Shown: in pieces, positions 31,472 through 44,542 of the stretch
Position numbering within the stretch: the first letter of the stretch is position 1
Layout of the letters: each line of letters opens with the position of its first letter
Assembly (NCBI RefSeq): GCF_963678635.1
Contig: NC_087063.1
Location: 42,362,759 to 42,422,758 of the forward strand
Origin: Symsagittifera roscoffensis
Taxonomy: Eukaryota; Xenacoelomorpha; Acoela; Convolutidae
DNA length: 60,000 nt
Direction of reading: 5' to 3'
The notes under the pieces: generated by a model
Told to the model about the DNA's origin: nothing
Seen by the model: only the letters and a program-made list of their open reading frames with translations
Database searches by the model: none
Translations under genes and position numbers: made by a program

Positions 31472-34400
31472 GATTGCATGTTCAGGATAATGACATCATT
31501 AAACAATCAACTAAACGCAGTAACATTTTCAGGTCAAAAAAATCAAATCCCAAAAACCCAAATTGACGAAGGGTTCAATTCTTTAATGGTTTTTGTTAAT
31601 AATCGATTTGTAAATTATTTATGTTTTCTGGATTTGCAACAGATGAAAAAACAAATGATTCCGACTTCTTAACTTGTTTTTGTGTTTCAAAATGAACTCG
31701 AAAAAAAAGAATCAGCTTTTAAATTTAACCACCCATTACTACAACAACAATTAAACAAAAAAGTCGGAACAATGACTCACCAAGTTGATGCGGTCAATGA
31801 AACAAATATCAAAAACACAATGAAAAAGCAGAACTTTGCTTCATGAGCTCTGGGAGGAGAGGGAACAATCTGACAATAAATTCAGCTTGAGTTCAAAATA
31901 ATTCTGGGAATAAAAATTGGGTAAATTCGTGATCGAACAAGACTTTTCCAGGCATTCAAGATTAACAGGGCAAGCTGGAAAGATCTCGTCGAAAATTTAA
32001 CGACAGACGTGATTTAGATGTTCGAGTTGTAGACTAGTTTCTGGACAGTTACGTTGCGCGAATGAAAGTCATGCCTTTTCCGAAAATTCTTTCTATCTTT
32101 AGTATTTAAGCACTGAATATCAACCAAATTTGGACGGTTGTATATACTAAATTTCAGTCATTTTACCCAACCGTACACTAGAAATCTTCCAATGAAATCG
32201 TTACAAATCCTTAAACCCGCTTGCCGCCTTACAATTTTACATTTTAGGATCTATACCTGGTTAACTTTTGCAGAAAGTCGGCCCGTTCCTGCAATTTTCA
32301 AGAATTTCTGCAACTTGTACTACGTATAGTGACATGAACATGGCTATGCGACACTTCAGCAGGTTCGATAGCCAATCAGATTCGAGGACGTAGGAGCCAA
32401 CAAGCACCAATACTTTTGGTGACTAGGTGTTCAAATATAGTAACAGCCAAACGTGGAACAAACCGCGGGCTTTGGTGGGAATGGATTACGATGGAATAAC
32501 TTAAGCCGACTTTCTAGGCTGGCAGGCAAGTCAGACCTTTCATACATGGGGTTTCGTAGTAGTCATTCCAAATGGTAGCATAACTCCAGGAGCACCGTTA
32601 TCTGCTATTTGTTAAATTACCCCCATGTGAAATATATATACCTCCGAAACTGATCCGGTAGATATACAATGAAAACAGAAAAGGCGAAAGACCTTCAGTT
32701 CGTCACGTAAACTTCATAAAAGCACCAGAATGTAGTAAATAATATGAACTTCAGAAGGGTGGCTACTCAATGCCTTCTACTGCCTTCACTTATAATACCA
32801 ATAGACGGCAAATAACAGCTACTTCTAGCAAGAATTTATGAGAAACGACCCGCGAAATTTCCGAAGAGTTCGATTTTGATATTGTACGCACGGAATTTTC
32901 CAGAAATTGCCCAACTGAAAAGCACGAAACTTTTCACATATAACTGAGAACTAAGTAGAATGTCAAAGACTGATTTCGATTTCCTACACCAAAAGGCCCA
33001 AATCTGAGAGTAAACTACAACAATTTGGGCGCCAAACTTCAGTCACTTATCATAATAGGGTGAATAAATTGCCCAGGGGCCTGAAAACATTTAGTTGCTC
33101 GTGACTTTGTCTTTTCGAACCAAACATAGCACAACACGACTGACCAGTGTAAGCGCCCTTATGACTTTCTGGAGTATGGTGATATACGGGGGAGTGGAAT
33201 AGTAAAACACAAATCTAGCTGATAGACTTCTTGCTGGGCAGTTAAGACAACTTTGCAGCGCCATTTTGTAAACAAAGTGGTCTAATTGTATCGTTCCAAG
33301 TGTTCCCTTACCAATTGCGACCACATGTTATCTCCACACTTGCTGTTCAGTTAAGTGGAAACAGACACAAATCAGATCACAACCCGAAAAAAAAACAGAT
33401 CGCTCAAGCGAGGGGCGTTTGCTGTTAGCTGCCCCATTAGTTACTTATTTTTGGCCCCAAACAATTCTTAGGACACCGAAAAGCTCCTTCGAAAATGACA
33501 AAACGCCACTTAGTTGAAAAAAAAGAATCATAGAAAGCCTTGGAGTTTTTGAAGAGCGTATATAAACCCAAACAAACTTCTGTAAACACGTCACCCAGCT
33601 TCATAAACAGCTATTAATGCCCTCAAGGATTTCCTTCAACTAATCTTTTGTGAAGTAGAGGTAATGACTAATGCTTGTATAGATCGAGGACCCTTGTTAG
33701 GTCCTGGAAAGCATATTAGGCCGGAAACTGACCAGGCGTCCGATTATTTTACGGCGCTTTGGAAACATCCACAGTTTATCAAGTTCACAACCAGGGCAAT
33801 TCTTCTAAACATTTATTCGAATGATTTACAAGCATAATGCGAGAAACGAAAACTGAACAAAAACACAGAACAGCTAGCATAACTTCTTTACTTGAATCTT
33901 TCAAGCTGAATAATTTTGGAAAACAAGTGCTTTCACCCAATTTCTTATACCGGCACTTCTTAAGTCAGGAAAAAGAAACATTTAAATATCAAAACGGCAG
34001 ACTAAGACTTTGTTCCCATCAAAAACTCACTCTTAAAGTACTATTTCAGCGCTGCAAGTGGCCTGATCTAAATCTGAAAACTGGATCTGTGATCTTCACA
34101 CGCTACAAGACGTGTGAACAAATAGTAACCCAGTTGTAGTTGTGGTTTGTTTACAACTTTGGCTTTTTACCACACCGAGGACGGAAACTATCTCACGAAA
34201 ATACTCTCGAAATCAAATACTACTATTTGAACTCCGGTCCACAATACCATCGTAAGTCACGAACTTAAAAAAATCATCTGGATAAAGGTCATCTGAAAAA
34301 AACTCCAACTCTAACCTCATAAAAACCTCGAAATTAAGAATTGGCAGGGAAGTAGGATTAAAAATGAGGCCAGTTTTAAAATGATAAAATTTTTTAACTT

Positions 34401-37311
34401 ACGATGCGTTATGACTAATCTAACTAGCAAAATAACAACGATTAAAAAACTGTTGACAATTCAGTGTCTCGATATCATACTAGAATCGATTTGCTTTGTT
34501 TAGTTTAATTAATAGCTTTATTGCAGTTTAATCTGTAACAAAAACCAATTTCATTAGGATTTGAAAAGGAGGTCAATGTCCTCCGGTGGATTAGGTTAGT
34601 TGAGTAAAATTGTCTTGCGCAGACATGCGTGCGCAGACTTCAATAGCGTCACAGCTTTGGAATGCAAGATGCTCTTATTATTTATTGATACAAACGCCAA
34701 TAACAAACAGAGAATATATTTTCTTGCGAAATGACGGATTAGTTTATTGACATTTTTGACAAAAATGTTGACATGTGCCGGCGTAGGATGTGCCAAAAAT
34801 TGCAGTAATTTAACTTTTCATCGAAAAAATTTTAGGCCTAAAATTTTCTAATTGATTGGCTAGGCTAGCACATTGCACCTACTTTGCAACAAACATTCAT
34901 TGCTTGCGAGAGATTGTCACTAGACTAGATAAACAACAGTTTTAATCAGTAAGTGTGTCGTCAGACTTATTATTAGCCAGACAACACCAAATTATTGAGA
35001 GCAATTTTCTAATTAGTCTAAAATTAATAAATAAGACTTCAAAGGCACTTACCAGAAATGAACGATTTGGGTACAAATTCTTGTCATTAAGAATACTTGA
35101 AAAAATTATATCTTTCTTGTATTTGTGTTTTTGTAACTATTATAGTTTTCGTAATTTCGAAGACAATCCAGTTTTCTATAAAGGCAAAATCAGGATTGAT
35201 AGCTTAAACTCAAGTCAATTTGGTGTGAATAAGACAAGGCAGTTGTGGTATGTGGTAAATGATGGTAAAGTATGTGTATCTATTTTTACCATAATAATCT
35301 ATACTGGTATACTAATTACAAACAGTGAGAGGTCGCAGACATACAAGTCATCATCCCATGTTGAACATAATTATCACAGTGAGAAACCAATGCCATTAAC
35401 CAAATACCTGCACTACATTGAGCCAGTGTCTCTACCAAAAACCTGTTTCAATCAGTATTCACGACAGGAGATTAGCTTTTCATAAAACTATCTCCACCAA
35501 ATACTTCCACCAATCCGTTTCCAGCAATCTGAAACTTGGAATTTATCGCCTTTTGTTCGACATACTTTCCAGAAGACTACAGTATTAATAATGATTTGAT
35601 ATCATTTTATGGGATATCAAAATTGTAAATGATACTCAAGAAGATTATGTTAAAGGTCAGCTGCAGAACGCCGTAAAAATGGGAAAATTTTCCTGTCAGT
35701 CCTTCACCAAAAGATATGATTTGATCCGAAAGACAAGGCTCAAAGATATACCATATTAAGCCCCAACTGTTTTGGGAAAACAGCCTAATATTAATGACAA
35801 AGCTTAATTTAATTTTCATATCTCTAAATTATTTATTTAATATTATCAAAATACCATTTGTTGAGCAGTTCCAACAATGTCTACTCTGACAGCGGGCGTC
35901 AAATGAAATAATAAGGCCATTGCTTCATGAGCACATATGCTGCTATTAGATTTGCACTTGGCCCTGAGTTTGATTGACAAGTTGTGAAGTATTAACTATC
36001 GATTAAGTTCCTTGGGATAGGTTGAGTAGGACATACCAGCAGTTGGTAAAGAGCAAACAGCCTCAATTTCAAGTCAACCACCTCCAAAACAAGGACGCAG
36101 AAGCCAACGCACTTTGCAAACAGTCGCGTGTATTAAACTACAAACTTCGTTTGTTTAGAAAGAAAGCACATTTGCTTAAGATTTAGGAGAAATCTAAACC
36201 CAAAAAAGAACCATCATTAAATACAAACTCTATAATATGAATGAGTGGACCGTAGATACAAAACTGGATTTCCTGAATTCAAATATTGATGTTTTATTTC
36301 ATACAGCTAGTGAGTTTTCTATTTCTGTCTGTAACATGGACCTTGCCTGGCCACTCAACATCCTAGGTTTCGCACCATTTTATCCCTTCATCCGTAATCG
36401 GATAAAACTCAAACTCAATATAAAATTAGCATCGCAAGAAAACTAAACAAGCGGTAAAAAATCAAAATTACCTGAGCAGAAACCCTTTAAACCATGCTAT
36501 GAGACCACTAAGCTGATCTATATAGACCAAAACCTATGAAACCAAATAAAATAGAACGAATTAAATTTCAAACATAGAAGCGAAGCGGAGTTTCCCAACA
36601 CTTGCGATACAATTAAAACATTGCATTAAACGATGTTGAATAGGAAAAAAATAGAAGTCAATTTTTCTGAAAAAATGACTTGATAACAGTCGAAAGAACT
36701 ATATTACAAAAATGTATTATTTTAATTTGGATGAGGCTCATAAACAGCCTTAGCTAGTATCGAGAATCAATGACCGAGCGGCAAATAAACTTTGGTGAAT
36801 ATTCGTTAAATCGAACACGACACAGTGAAACTAGTCATGAAAGATTTCAAGCTACGAAGTTTTTTTGAATCAAAATTTTTGCTACACATCCCTCCTAAAG
36901 CAAGCAAAAAGATATTGAAAAAATCACCCGAGAAGTTGCGCAACATAAATCAACAAAAAACAAAACCGGCCGAACACTTTTAACGAAAAAAAAAAATTCA
37001 AAATCGGACTTGGTAAATTTACAAACTACAGAACAATTTTTAATTATATTACTAGAAGCTCATCTAAACATACTCATTGGGTTTTGAATTAGCAGCTGTG
37101 ATACAGGTTGAAATGGGTGATTTCAAAAATTGGGCTTCACCCAAAACCTTTGCTGTTTCTATAATGAAATAAGTGGAACGCATTTTTTTTAGAAATTGGA
37201 ATTTCTCCAAGGACATACAATTTCTCTACAACAATTAAAGCGTGGTCAATTATGCTTCCCACAATATCATGCCTCAAATAAACTGATATCAGATTCGACC
37301 GTTTTTTTTTC
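31472..37311. other. Long gene-poor region
   Basis: No recognised gene in about 5.8 kb. GTCGGAACAA, resembling one end of the TGTTCCGAC element family, occurs near 31757. A repeat word AGAAGCGAAGCGGAG followed by CACTTGCGATACAA lies near 36572-36615 and recurs elsewhere. The longest frames, 33837-34139 and 34955-35485, have no recognisable domains, and the second starts at GTG. Confidence 0.4.
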
Positions 37312-38400
37312 GAGAGAAGTCAAAAAATTTCAAAAAAAAACGAGCGAGGAATCAAAACTTTGACTTTTCTGAAGGCCATAACTTTTTTGTAAAAAAATTA
37401 GACGTAACCCGTTGAACGAAGGAACTTCTGTCAATTCCTTCTAGTAATTGAACCTATAATCTCAGACTTCAGAGGGAAATTTTTGAGAAAAGTCAAAAAA
37501 TTGCAAATTTGAAATGTGATAAAAAATTTGGGCGTAACCTTTCACGCAAGGGAATATCTCACAGCTCATGCTTTTGATTGAACCCAAAATCTCAGACGAG
37601 TAAGGGCAGTTTTCAAGACACAAAAGAGAGTGCAGTTTTTAAGATAATCATTTTCAAAAACGTTCTTAAAATCAAAATTATGACTTTTCCGAGAACGATA
37701 ACTGTCAAAAAAAATTGGGTGTAGCCGCTAAATCAGGGAAGCAACCCGTTCCTATCAAGCAATCGATTCCCTTGCTGCAACCGGTTCCCTTCAACGAACT
37801 CAATAAGATTTGAGAGGGTAGTTTGAGAAAAGTCAAACAGTCCAAAAAACGGTCAAAAAATCAAATATGACTTTGCCGAGAGCCATAACAATTTTGGGCA
37901 TAGTCGCTAAGGCAAGGGAACATCACTTAACTTGTTTTTCCACTTGATAAGAAAATCAGCAATCAGTTCTCTCCATTGAACTTGAAATGTCAGCTTAGGG
38001 AGGTTAATTTCGAGAAAAGTCGAACAATTTCAAAAACCGGTCAAAAAATTAAAAATATGCCTTTTCCGAGGACAAAAACTGTATGTGTTAAAAACTATAG
38101 GCTCATCCGCTAATGCAGGGGAGCTTGTCACAACCGTTCCCTCCAAAAAAACTCATATCTCAGATTTGGAGGATAAATTTCCAGAAACTTCAAAAAGTCT
38201 CAAAAGACGGTTAAAAAATTAAAATGTATCTTTTCCCAAGAGCCATATTTTCCTTCTGAAAAAAATTAGGTCGTTATCGATAAAGCAGGGGAGCTTCAAA
38301 CAATACGTTTATCTATTGAACCCAAAATCTCAAATTGGGAATTGTAGTGCTCGAGAAGATGAAACAAAAACCCAAAAAAATGGTTCTAAACTCACCCTAC
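37312..38400. repeat. Diverged tandem array, period about 175 bp
   Basis: A phrase around GAGAAAAGTCAAAAAATT recurs near 37312, 37485, 37825, 38012 and 38176. It is followed by TGACTTTTCCGAGAGCCATAA-like and CGCTAANGCAGGGGAGC-like words. Spacing is about 165-187 bp, with a double step where one anchor has decayed. Six or seven units are visible, all diverged from each other. Confidence 0.7.
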
Positions 38401-39939
38401 TGATTTCTCTGTAGAAAGTGGGGTACGGTGAAAAGAGACTAGGCGTATACGCAGGTGCACATAGGAATAGGTGATCTCTCCACTAGTATCCCTTTTTGCT
38501 AACGAAAAAGATATTTAAGTACATTTTGAAATTTTTTCTGAGCGTCTCATGCCAAAAATGAAACAAAAAACCAAATCCCATACATTTTCATAATACATGT
38601 TTTTATCAAATTGGAGCAATTTATTTGAACTATAAAAACCTAAGTTTTGAAAGAAAAACTACTTAGAAAGCATATTAGATAATATCAATTGCGTTTGGAA
38701 AAAAAATCAGCCAACAAAATTAGGACGAAAACTAAAATTCCAAAAAAAATCAACATTTTCATTAAAAAAATTACTAACTCAAGTGAAATAACAAGTGTGG
38801 TTTTATTTCAATTACCAGAAAAATGAGCAGGACTGAGCAGCAGCTGAAATTGAGCAGCAAATGTGTAAGAAGAGTTGCGTACAGGAAAAAAGTCTTGTTC
38901 GCGAATACAGGTCACCTGCTCTGGCAAGTGAAAAAAATCGAGTTGGTAAAATAAGCCTTTTGCGGTAAATTTGTTAAGCTCAAAAGGCTTAAGCGTCTAA
39001 ATGAGTACTGTGAACAAACTTTTGTACAGGTTGCAACACACTTGCTATCGCAAGTGAAATAAACCCAACGCAAAACTATACGAATACTAAAAAGGAAACA
39101 CGATTTTTTGGAAACAGGAAGACCAATGACCCAAAAACGACTTCGGCTATAACTTATTGTATTATCAATTTCTTCAAAAAAAAAACTGCCTTTATGAAAT
39201 TGGAATGATTAAAATAAATGAATAAACTGAACACCGAGTCGCAGCAAGGCTTGGCTTCACTTGTGTAACCTGTTTTTGAAAAAAAAATCGAATTTTAATA
39301 TTGAAGAAAATATAGATCACAAAAAATACTTATGAATTCAAGTATCTTTTATGAACTTTTTCATGAAACTAACCCAATAACGGAAAAATGCATCGAGTTT
39401 GGAATTCTTTAAGTTGAAAACCCTTTTGGAAAATGAAAACAAACCACGTTTTTTCCGAGTGATTTGCTTGCACTTTCGTAATTGGAGAGTCTAGTTTGCC
39501 TTCCTTTTAGCGAATGAAATTACAATCGACTTCAAGCGAATTAAAAAACAAAAGGCAAAAAATCAAAAATCAAATGGTGGAATCAAATTTTTACTGAAAA
39601 ATTTTTCCTCTTCCAAAATTTTCCTTTTACTTCATTCATTGGCAGTTATAAGCAAATTAAACAAAGAGGCGAAGTTGCACTTCGCATACACAAGCAAAAA
39701 TATGACCGATAACGCTTCTGTGAAAAACTGAATGAGTAAAACTTTGAATCTACGAAAATTCTTAAGTGACGCACGCCAATTATGACGCATTAGCAGTACC
39801 AGTCAATTTGAAAAAAAAAAAGAAATTCACAAACAAACATGCCTCAATTTATAGAGCAGCCTATGAAGCAGTAATAACATGAAAAAATTAAATGTACCAA
39901 AAATACAATTAATTTTTTTTAATTTGAGATTTTTTGTGA
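38401..39939. other. Intergenic, dispersed repeat fragments
   Basis: Near 38870-38920 are the words GTACAGGAAAAAAGTCTTG and CACCTGCTCTGGCAAGTG, shared with 27290-27360. CACTTGCTATCGCAAGTG, a short palindrome, lies near 39049. A copy of the ACAAAGAGGCGAAG repeat begins near 39663. No gene is recognised. Confidence 0.45.
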
Positions 39940-40323
39940 AAATCATCTCCCCACACGCCACATTAAGTACAAAAAAGATAAATTTCGATCCTAGTAACAA
40001 ATCAATTATGGCAAATAAACTTCCTTAAATCAACTTGGAACGATTTCTATGACGGATTAAATCTCCGCTTACGCGTTAATAGCGCGAAATATATCGCGCG
40101 TTAATTGTCCTAATTTGGCAATTTTTAAACCATCATAAATTTACAAAAAAAGTTCAAAGATAAAATATCTTTCCAAATTTAAGCTCAGGGGACAACAATG
40201 CTGTTTGAAAAACATATAAAAAAAAATCCCGTCAAAAATGGCTAGTTAAAAAGTAGAAACTCGTCTGAAGAAAAGAAACCACCCGAGCACGAATATTCCC
40301 TTACTTTCGTTACGAAAGTCGGA
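39940..40323. mobile_element. Diverged copy of the satellite/MITE core, right end kept
   Basis: Words such as TTGGCAATTTTTAAACC and AGATAAAATATCTTTC follow the order found in the 750-bp monomers, and the copy ends with GAAAGTCGGAACAATAATAG. No matching left end is evident, so it is truncated or diverged there. It contains a GC-rich palindromic patch (AGCGCG ... CGCGC) near 40080-40105. Confidence 0.5.
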
Positions 40324-40505
40324 ACAATAATAGTCTGTGTTAAAATCCTTAGCATTGGCTGTACTTAATAGTTGGTTATTGATCAAAATGAACACATTTT
40401 ATCGCAACAATATTTGCGACTTAGGTTGGAAAAAAAGATAGTTTATGCTATAACACAAGCATTGCTTGTGTAAAAAGAGTAGTCGGTTGCTGTAAAAATG
40501 GCACA

Positions 40506-40996
40506 ATGCGTTTCAACCTTTTCCATTTAAAAATACTTAGAAACACATTGTAGCGTGACGAGAGGAAATACCAAAGTTTGGAACATTAAAAAAATTAATC
40601 ATAGTTGAATTCAAAGTTGACATGGCAGCTAGCCGAAAGAAACTAGCCGTTGATTTGGTACATAAAAGCATGGTAGCTAGCCAAAAGAAAAATTCTTGAG
40701 TCAAAGTCAGTTTGATTTTAAAAAACCTGCCAAGAAACACGATTGCGAGCGTTCAATTAGCAGTAAAACTTAACCTAACAAGCGCTAACTTAGCAGACAA
40801 ATTTTAAGCAGACTCCCGTCGAGCAGAGGAAAAAGGGTCATGATCGCCTTTTTTCGCTCCTCAAATGACTTAATCATAGGCTCTTAAACCGATGTCATAT
40901 CAAACATAAACACAAAAAAAATCTGTATCGCGAAAAAAAACTGAAACAGAAAAAAACTGAAACAGAAAAAAATCCCCATTTTCAAAGGTAGGAACA
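40506..40996. mobile_element. Possible degraded TGTTCCGAC-family element
   Basis: The left side has TTTCAACCTTTTCC after a family-like lead-in (AGTCGGTTGCTGTAAAAA). The right side has CCATTTTCAAAGGTAGGAACA. The two ends are imperfect reverse complements, and both resemble the better-preserved ends at 48927/49664. The left terminus is too degraded for certainty. Confidence 0.35.
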
Positions 40997-41570
40997 ATTA
41001 TACTAAATCTTGGAGCGCAGTTGCCTGCACCACCATGGCATCATGTTACCTGCAACATGGCATTCTAACTGGGTCAAAATAGCTGAAACTTCAAGAAAAG
41101 AGAACGCCGACAAAACGAAGCACAGAAGAAACACGAGTCCGAGAATGGAAATTATGAATAGCACACGAATTTTTGTAAGCAAAAGCAGGACGTTACATGG
41201 GCATTACCTCAAGGCTAAACATGCCGCAACAGTCATGGTAAAGGATTTTTTACACCCACCGAGGCGGAGCGGATCTGTCTCAAGGAGGTTATCTGTCTCA
41301 AGAACAAATTTGTCTCAAGGAGGTTAACGCTAAGGAAAAAAAAGAATGCCCAAAAAGGCAACTTTCAGCGGTAAATTTGCACTGAAACGTAATTCTTGAA
41401 TCGTTAACTTTGCTTACAAAACTTGGAGCGAATATTTTTACAAAAATTTAAAAACTCGATATATGAAGTTTACATATCTTCAGCACACTCGAATGAAAAA
41501 AATCCGCCCTTGAAACCACGCAATATGAAGTAATTAGGCAAATATAGGATTAGCCGAAACCTAGAAGAGG
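40997..41570. other. Intergenic; small triplicated motif
   Basis: TCTGTCTCAAGGAGGTTA occurs nearly three times in tandem at about 41272-41328. The open frame at 41010-41327 has a TTG start and no recognisable domain. Nothing else is seen. Confidence 0.4.
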
Positions 41571-41940
41571 AATAAACATTAGAAAACAAAAAACAAAACG
41601 GAAACAAACCCATGTTTAAAACCAACATGAGCATAAATTTTTACAAAGAGGCGAAGCTGCAACTTCCCTAACAAGAGCGAACAATCAGCTTTAAAAAATG
41701 CGCAAAAACTCGAAAATTCCAGTTGAGTACCCTTCACAATTGTGCTACCGACGTTACGAGAAACCAAAGACAAGTGAGAAAGCGGCAAAAAAGCTTCAAA
41801 TGAAAGCTTCAAAAAGAGCAATGAGCAGAAAAACACAAAATTTGCCAGTAAAAGTTTGGAATGTAATACTCTGAAGGCAATCGCACTAAATTTGTGATAC
41901 ATTAGATCGTATTTAAGCATACTGCGTATTAATTATAGCT
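41571..41940. repeat. Direct repeat A, about 370 bp
   Basis: This matches 44011-44346 throughout with small indels. Both start AATAAACATTAGAAAAC, contain AGAGGYGAAGCTGCAA, then CACAATTGTGC and GAAACCAAAGACAAG, and end near ACTACGTATYAATTA-like sequence. The internal AGAGGCGAAG word belongs to a repeat with other partial copies near 19160, 36572 and 39663. Confidence 0.8.
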
Positions 41941-42654
41941 TATAAATTACTGCGTATGGAGATATTGGAGGGTGGCGACAGAAATTTGACTGCGAAATTG
42001 GCCTTTTGCTTTGGTATTCAAAACTTAGCAGGTCAGAGACTTTTCAATTTGGCCAGTCACAAAATCTAACAGTCATAGACAATTTCTAAAAAACGCTGCG
42101 AGGACTATTACTTTACGTTTCAGAATGGAGAAAACTCCTCCCAGAATGATTTCATTCTAAAGTCGATCGTCGCAGTGAAGCTGAGTCCAAAAACTTGAAG
42201 GTTATCAAGGGCGAAAAAGGTGTGACTCAGCACACACTTGTTGTGAATGATTTGTATCTGAAATTTCCCATTTACCGCCAGAAACTAAAACCAGTTAAAA
42301 GATTAAAATTTGGAGAAATTAAATGAAAGAACCAAATCAAGCACAAAGAGGCAATAAGAAAGAAGCTAGAAAATAATCAAATACAATCCAACTAGGAAAA
42401 CTTCAAATCAGCACTTCTAGAAGAAGCGAAAAAAGTATGTGGAAAATTTACGGAAAACCAGCGATGAAAAAACAGGGTGGTGGAACGAAAAGAACACAGC
42501 TAGTTGCTGAAGCTAAAAAATAATCTAGCTCGAAACTTACTAGGCCCAGCCAGGCACATTGGAGGAACTTACTATGCACAGAGAGATGAGAGATAAACAA
42601 TTTGAAAAGCCCAAGACCAACAGGGCTAACTTCGGACATGATAAAATTTGCCCG
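41941..42654. other. Sequence between direct repeat A and the LINE remnant
   Basis: No clear protein is seen. It may include the decayed upstream part of the LINE at 42655, since weak coding-like stretches run into it without an obvious boundary. Confidence 0.35.
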
Positions 42655-43892
42655 GGATTCTGGACTTGATGGACCTTTTGACGTCCTTAAGGAAGCCTGG
42701 GACTCGGGTCTAATGCCCTCCGACTGGAGCTAAAGTGAAACTTACCTTTTTACAAAGGAAAAGGCGATCCGTTAAAATATGGATCTTACAGAGGCATCGG
42801 ATTACTGGAACACGCATGTAAAAATTTCGAAACAGCATTTGAAAAACGTCTGAAACAATTGTTAAAAATAGATGACATGCATTTGGGCTTTATGAATGAT
42901 AGATCAACTACCGATACCGTTTTTTATTAGACAATTAAAATGACCTGTTTGCGGGAAAAAAAACCCTGCGTCGCATTTTTGTTGATATCGGAAAAGCCTT
43001 TGACTGTGTTCCCAGGGAACTGATCACATGGTCTCTGAGGCAAAAAAGAGTTCCCGAAAATCTGGTACGACTACAAATGGGTCTGCACAGCGAGTAAAAC
43101 CAGAATTCGCCGGCCACAAGGATGCAATCATTACTTCGAAATTTAAGTAGACGTGTATCAAGGATCGGCACTTAGCCCATTGTTATTTATAATAGTAATG
43201 GAAAAGGCTTCGACAAACTGTCGTTCCATGGTACTATGGGATATGCGAAATGCAGATGACCTTGTGATACCCGCTGAAATGGAATCTAAATCTATTGAGA
43301 AGTTAATTACTTGAAAAGGGATTCGCAAAAAACTGGTTTAAAAATCAACGTGGATAAGACAAAGCATTTGATTTCAGACCATAAGAGTATTCCTCAAAAC
43401 ACCAGAAAAAATCCACGCACTTGCTGTTGAATGGGAGTCAGCGCCAAATTAGTACGATGAAATTCTTGTAACTTGCACCACTGCTGCTGAATAAAACACT
43501 GATTTGATTACAAGTTGTCATATCTACGGAGCTTGTCTCAGGCCAGTTCTGATGTAGTGCTCTTAAAAGCGCTGATATGAAAGTTCTGCGTAGGATTACA
43601 GGAGTCACTTAGAAAGACATGTTTACCAATGAAGCAGTAACTAAAATGACAGGTCTTGTTATCTGGAACAAGAAAAGTGCGGTCGAGGCTACAATGGTTC
43701 GGACATGATCATAGAAAAGACAATGACCTCGCGCTAAAATCAACAAACTCTGTTTCTGTCTCAGGGAAAATACCAGCAGGAAGGCCTACAAAACGCAGGA
43801 TCGAATGTGTTAAACGAGGCCTGAATACTTCAGGCCTCAAATCCACAGACTGCCTTGATCAATGGCATTGGAAAATGTGTTATTCTCCATAA
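42655..43892 (+). pseudogene. Decayed LINE reverse transcriptase (RTE/CR1-like)
   Basis: Read across frames, the sequence follows a non-LTR RT. SGLDGPFDVLKEAWDSGLMP lies near 42657. KGKGDPLKYGSYRGIGLLEH follows near 42758. A palm strand FVDIGKAFDCVPRELI lies near 42980, then the usual position of QGS.LSPLLF near 43155. NVDKTKHLISDH follows near 43350. The C-terminal block LQWFGHDHRKDNDLA ... GRPTKRRIECVKRGL lies at 43656-43892. A YADD-like box near 43250 is decayed. At least a dozen stops and frame breaks make it non-functional. It lies between two direct repeats of another family. Confidence 0.85.
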
Positions 43893-44010
43893 AACAGCTT
43901 GAATGCTACTCAGAAAGCCCTCATCTAAACCATTGTTTACGCGCTTTCCGGATGTTTAACTCCGCCCCAATGGGGAAAACGGACAATAAACACATAAGTA
44001 GTAGCAGAAG

Positions 44011-44346
44011 AATAAACATTAGAAAACGAAAAATCAAACGAACAAACTCATGCTTAAAACCAACATGAACACAACTTACCACACAGAGGTGAAGCTGCAA
44101 ACGAGAGCAACCAGTGAGCTTACAAATGCAAAAAAAAATTCATGATTTTAAGTTGAGTCCCCGTTCACAATTGTGCAACTGACCATACAAGAAACCAAAG
44201 ACAAGACAGAAAGTGGCAAAAGTGAGCTTCTTGAGCAGAAAAGACAAAATTTGCAGGTTAAAGTTTGGAATGTAAAAAACTTAAGGCAACCGCACTGACT
44301 TATCAATAAAAAAATATGTATTAAGCCAAACTACGTATCAATTATG
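44011..44346. repeat. Direct repeat B, about 336 bp
   Basis: Second copy of 41571-41940 in the same orientation, with a few short deletions relative to A, for example around the AACTTCCCTAAC segment. With A it brackets the LINE remnant. Confidence 0.8.
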
Positions 44347-44542
44347 CATTTCAAAAATCTGATATAGCAAAGAAATACTTCCGAGCGCTCTCACAACACT
44401 AAGCAAATTTATTTAAAATACGTCAAAAATTCCGTTTTTAGGCAATTTTCAAAAACTTGGACCACAAAATTGCGTTCTTTCGGCGCGCGCGTTACCCTTC
44501 AAAGTTAATATATATTCGCCCCCTTTAGAAAAATTTGAGGGT

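Noticed and set aside
33837-34139. 100-codon frame starting at ATG
   Set aside because: No recognisable similarity, and its length is within chance for a 60-kb AT-rich window.
34955-35485. 176-codon plus-strand frame
   Set aside because: Starts at GTG, AT-biased composition, no recognisable motif or splice evidence. Could be revisited with RNA data.
37312-38400. CRISPR-like array
   Set aside because: The units are long, diverged and contiguous, with no short identical repeats separated by unique spacers; the context is eukaryotic.
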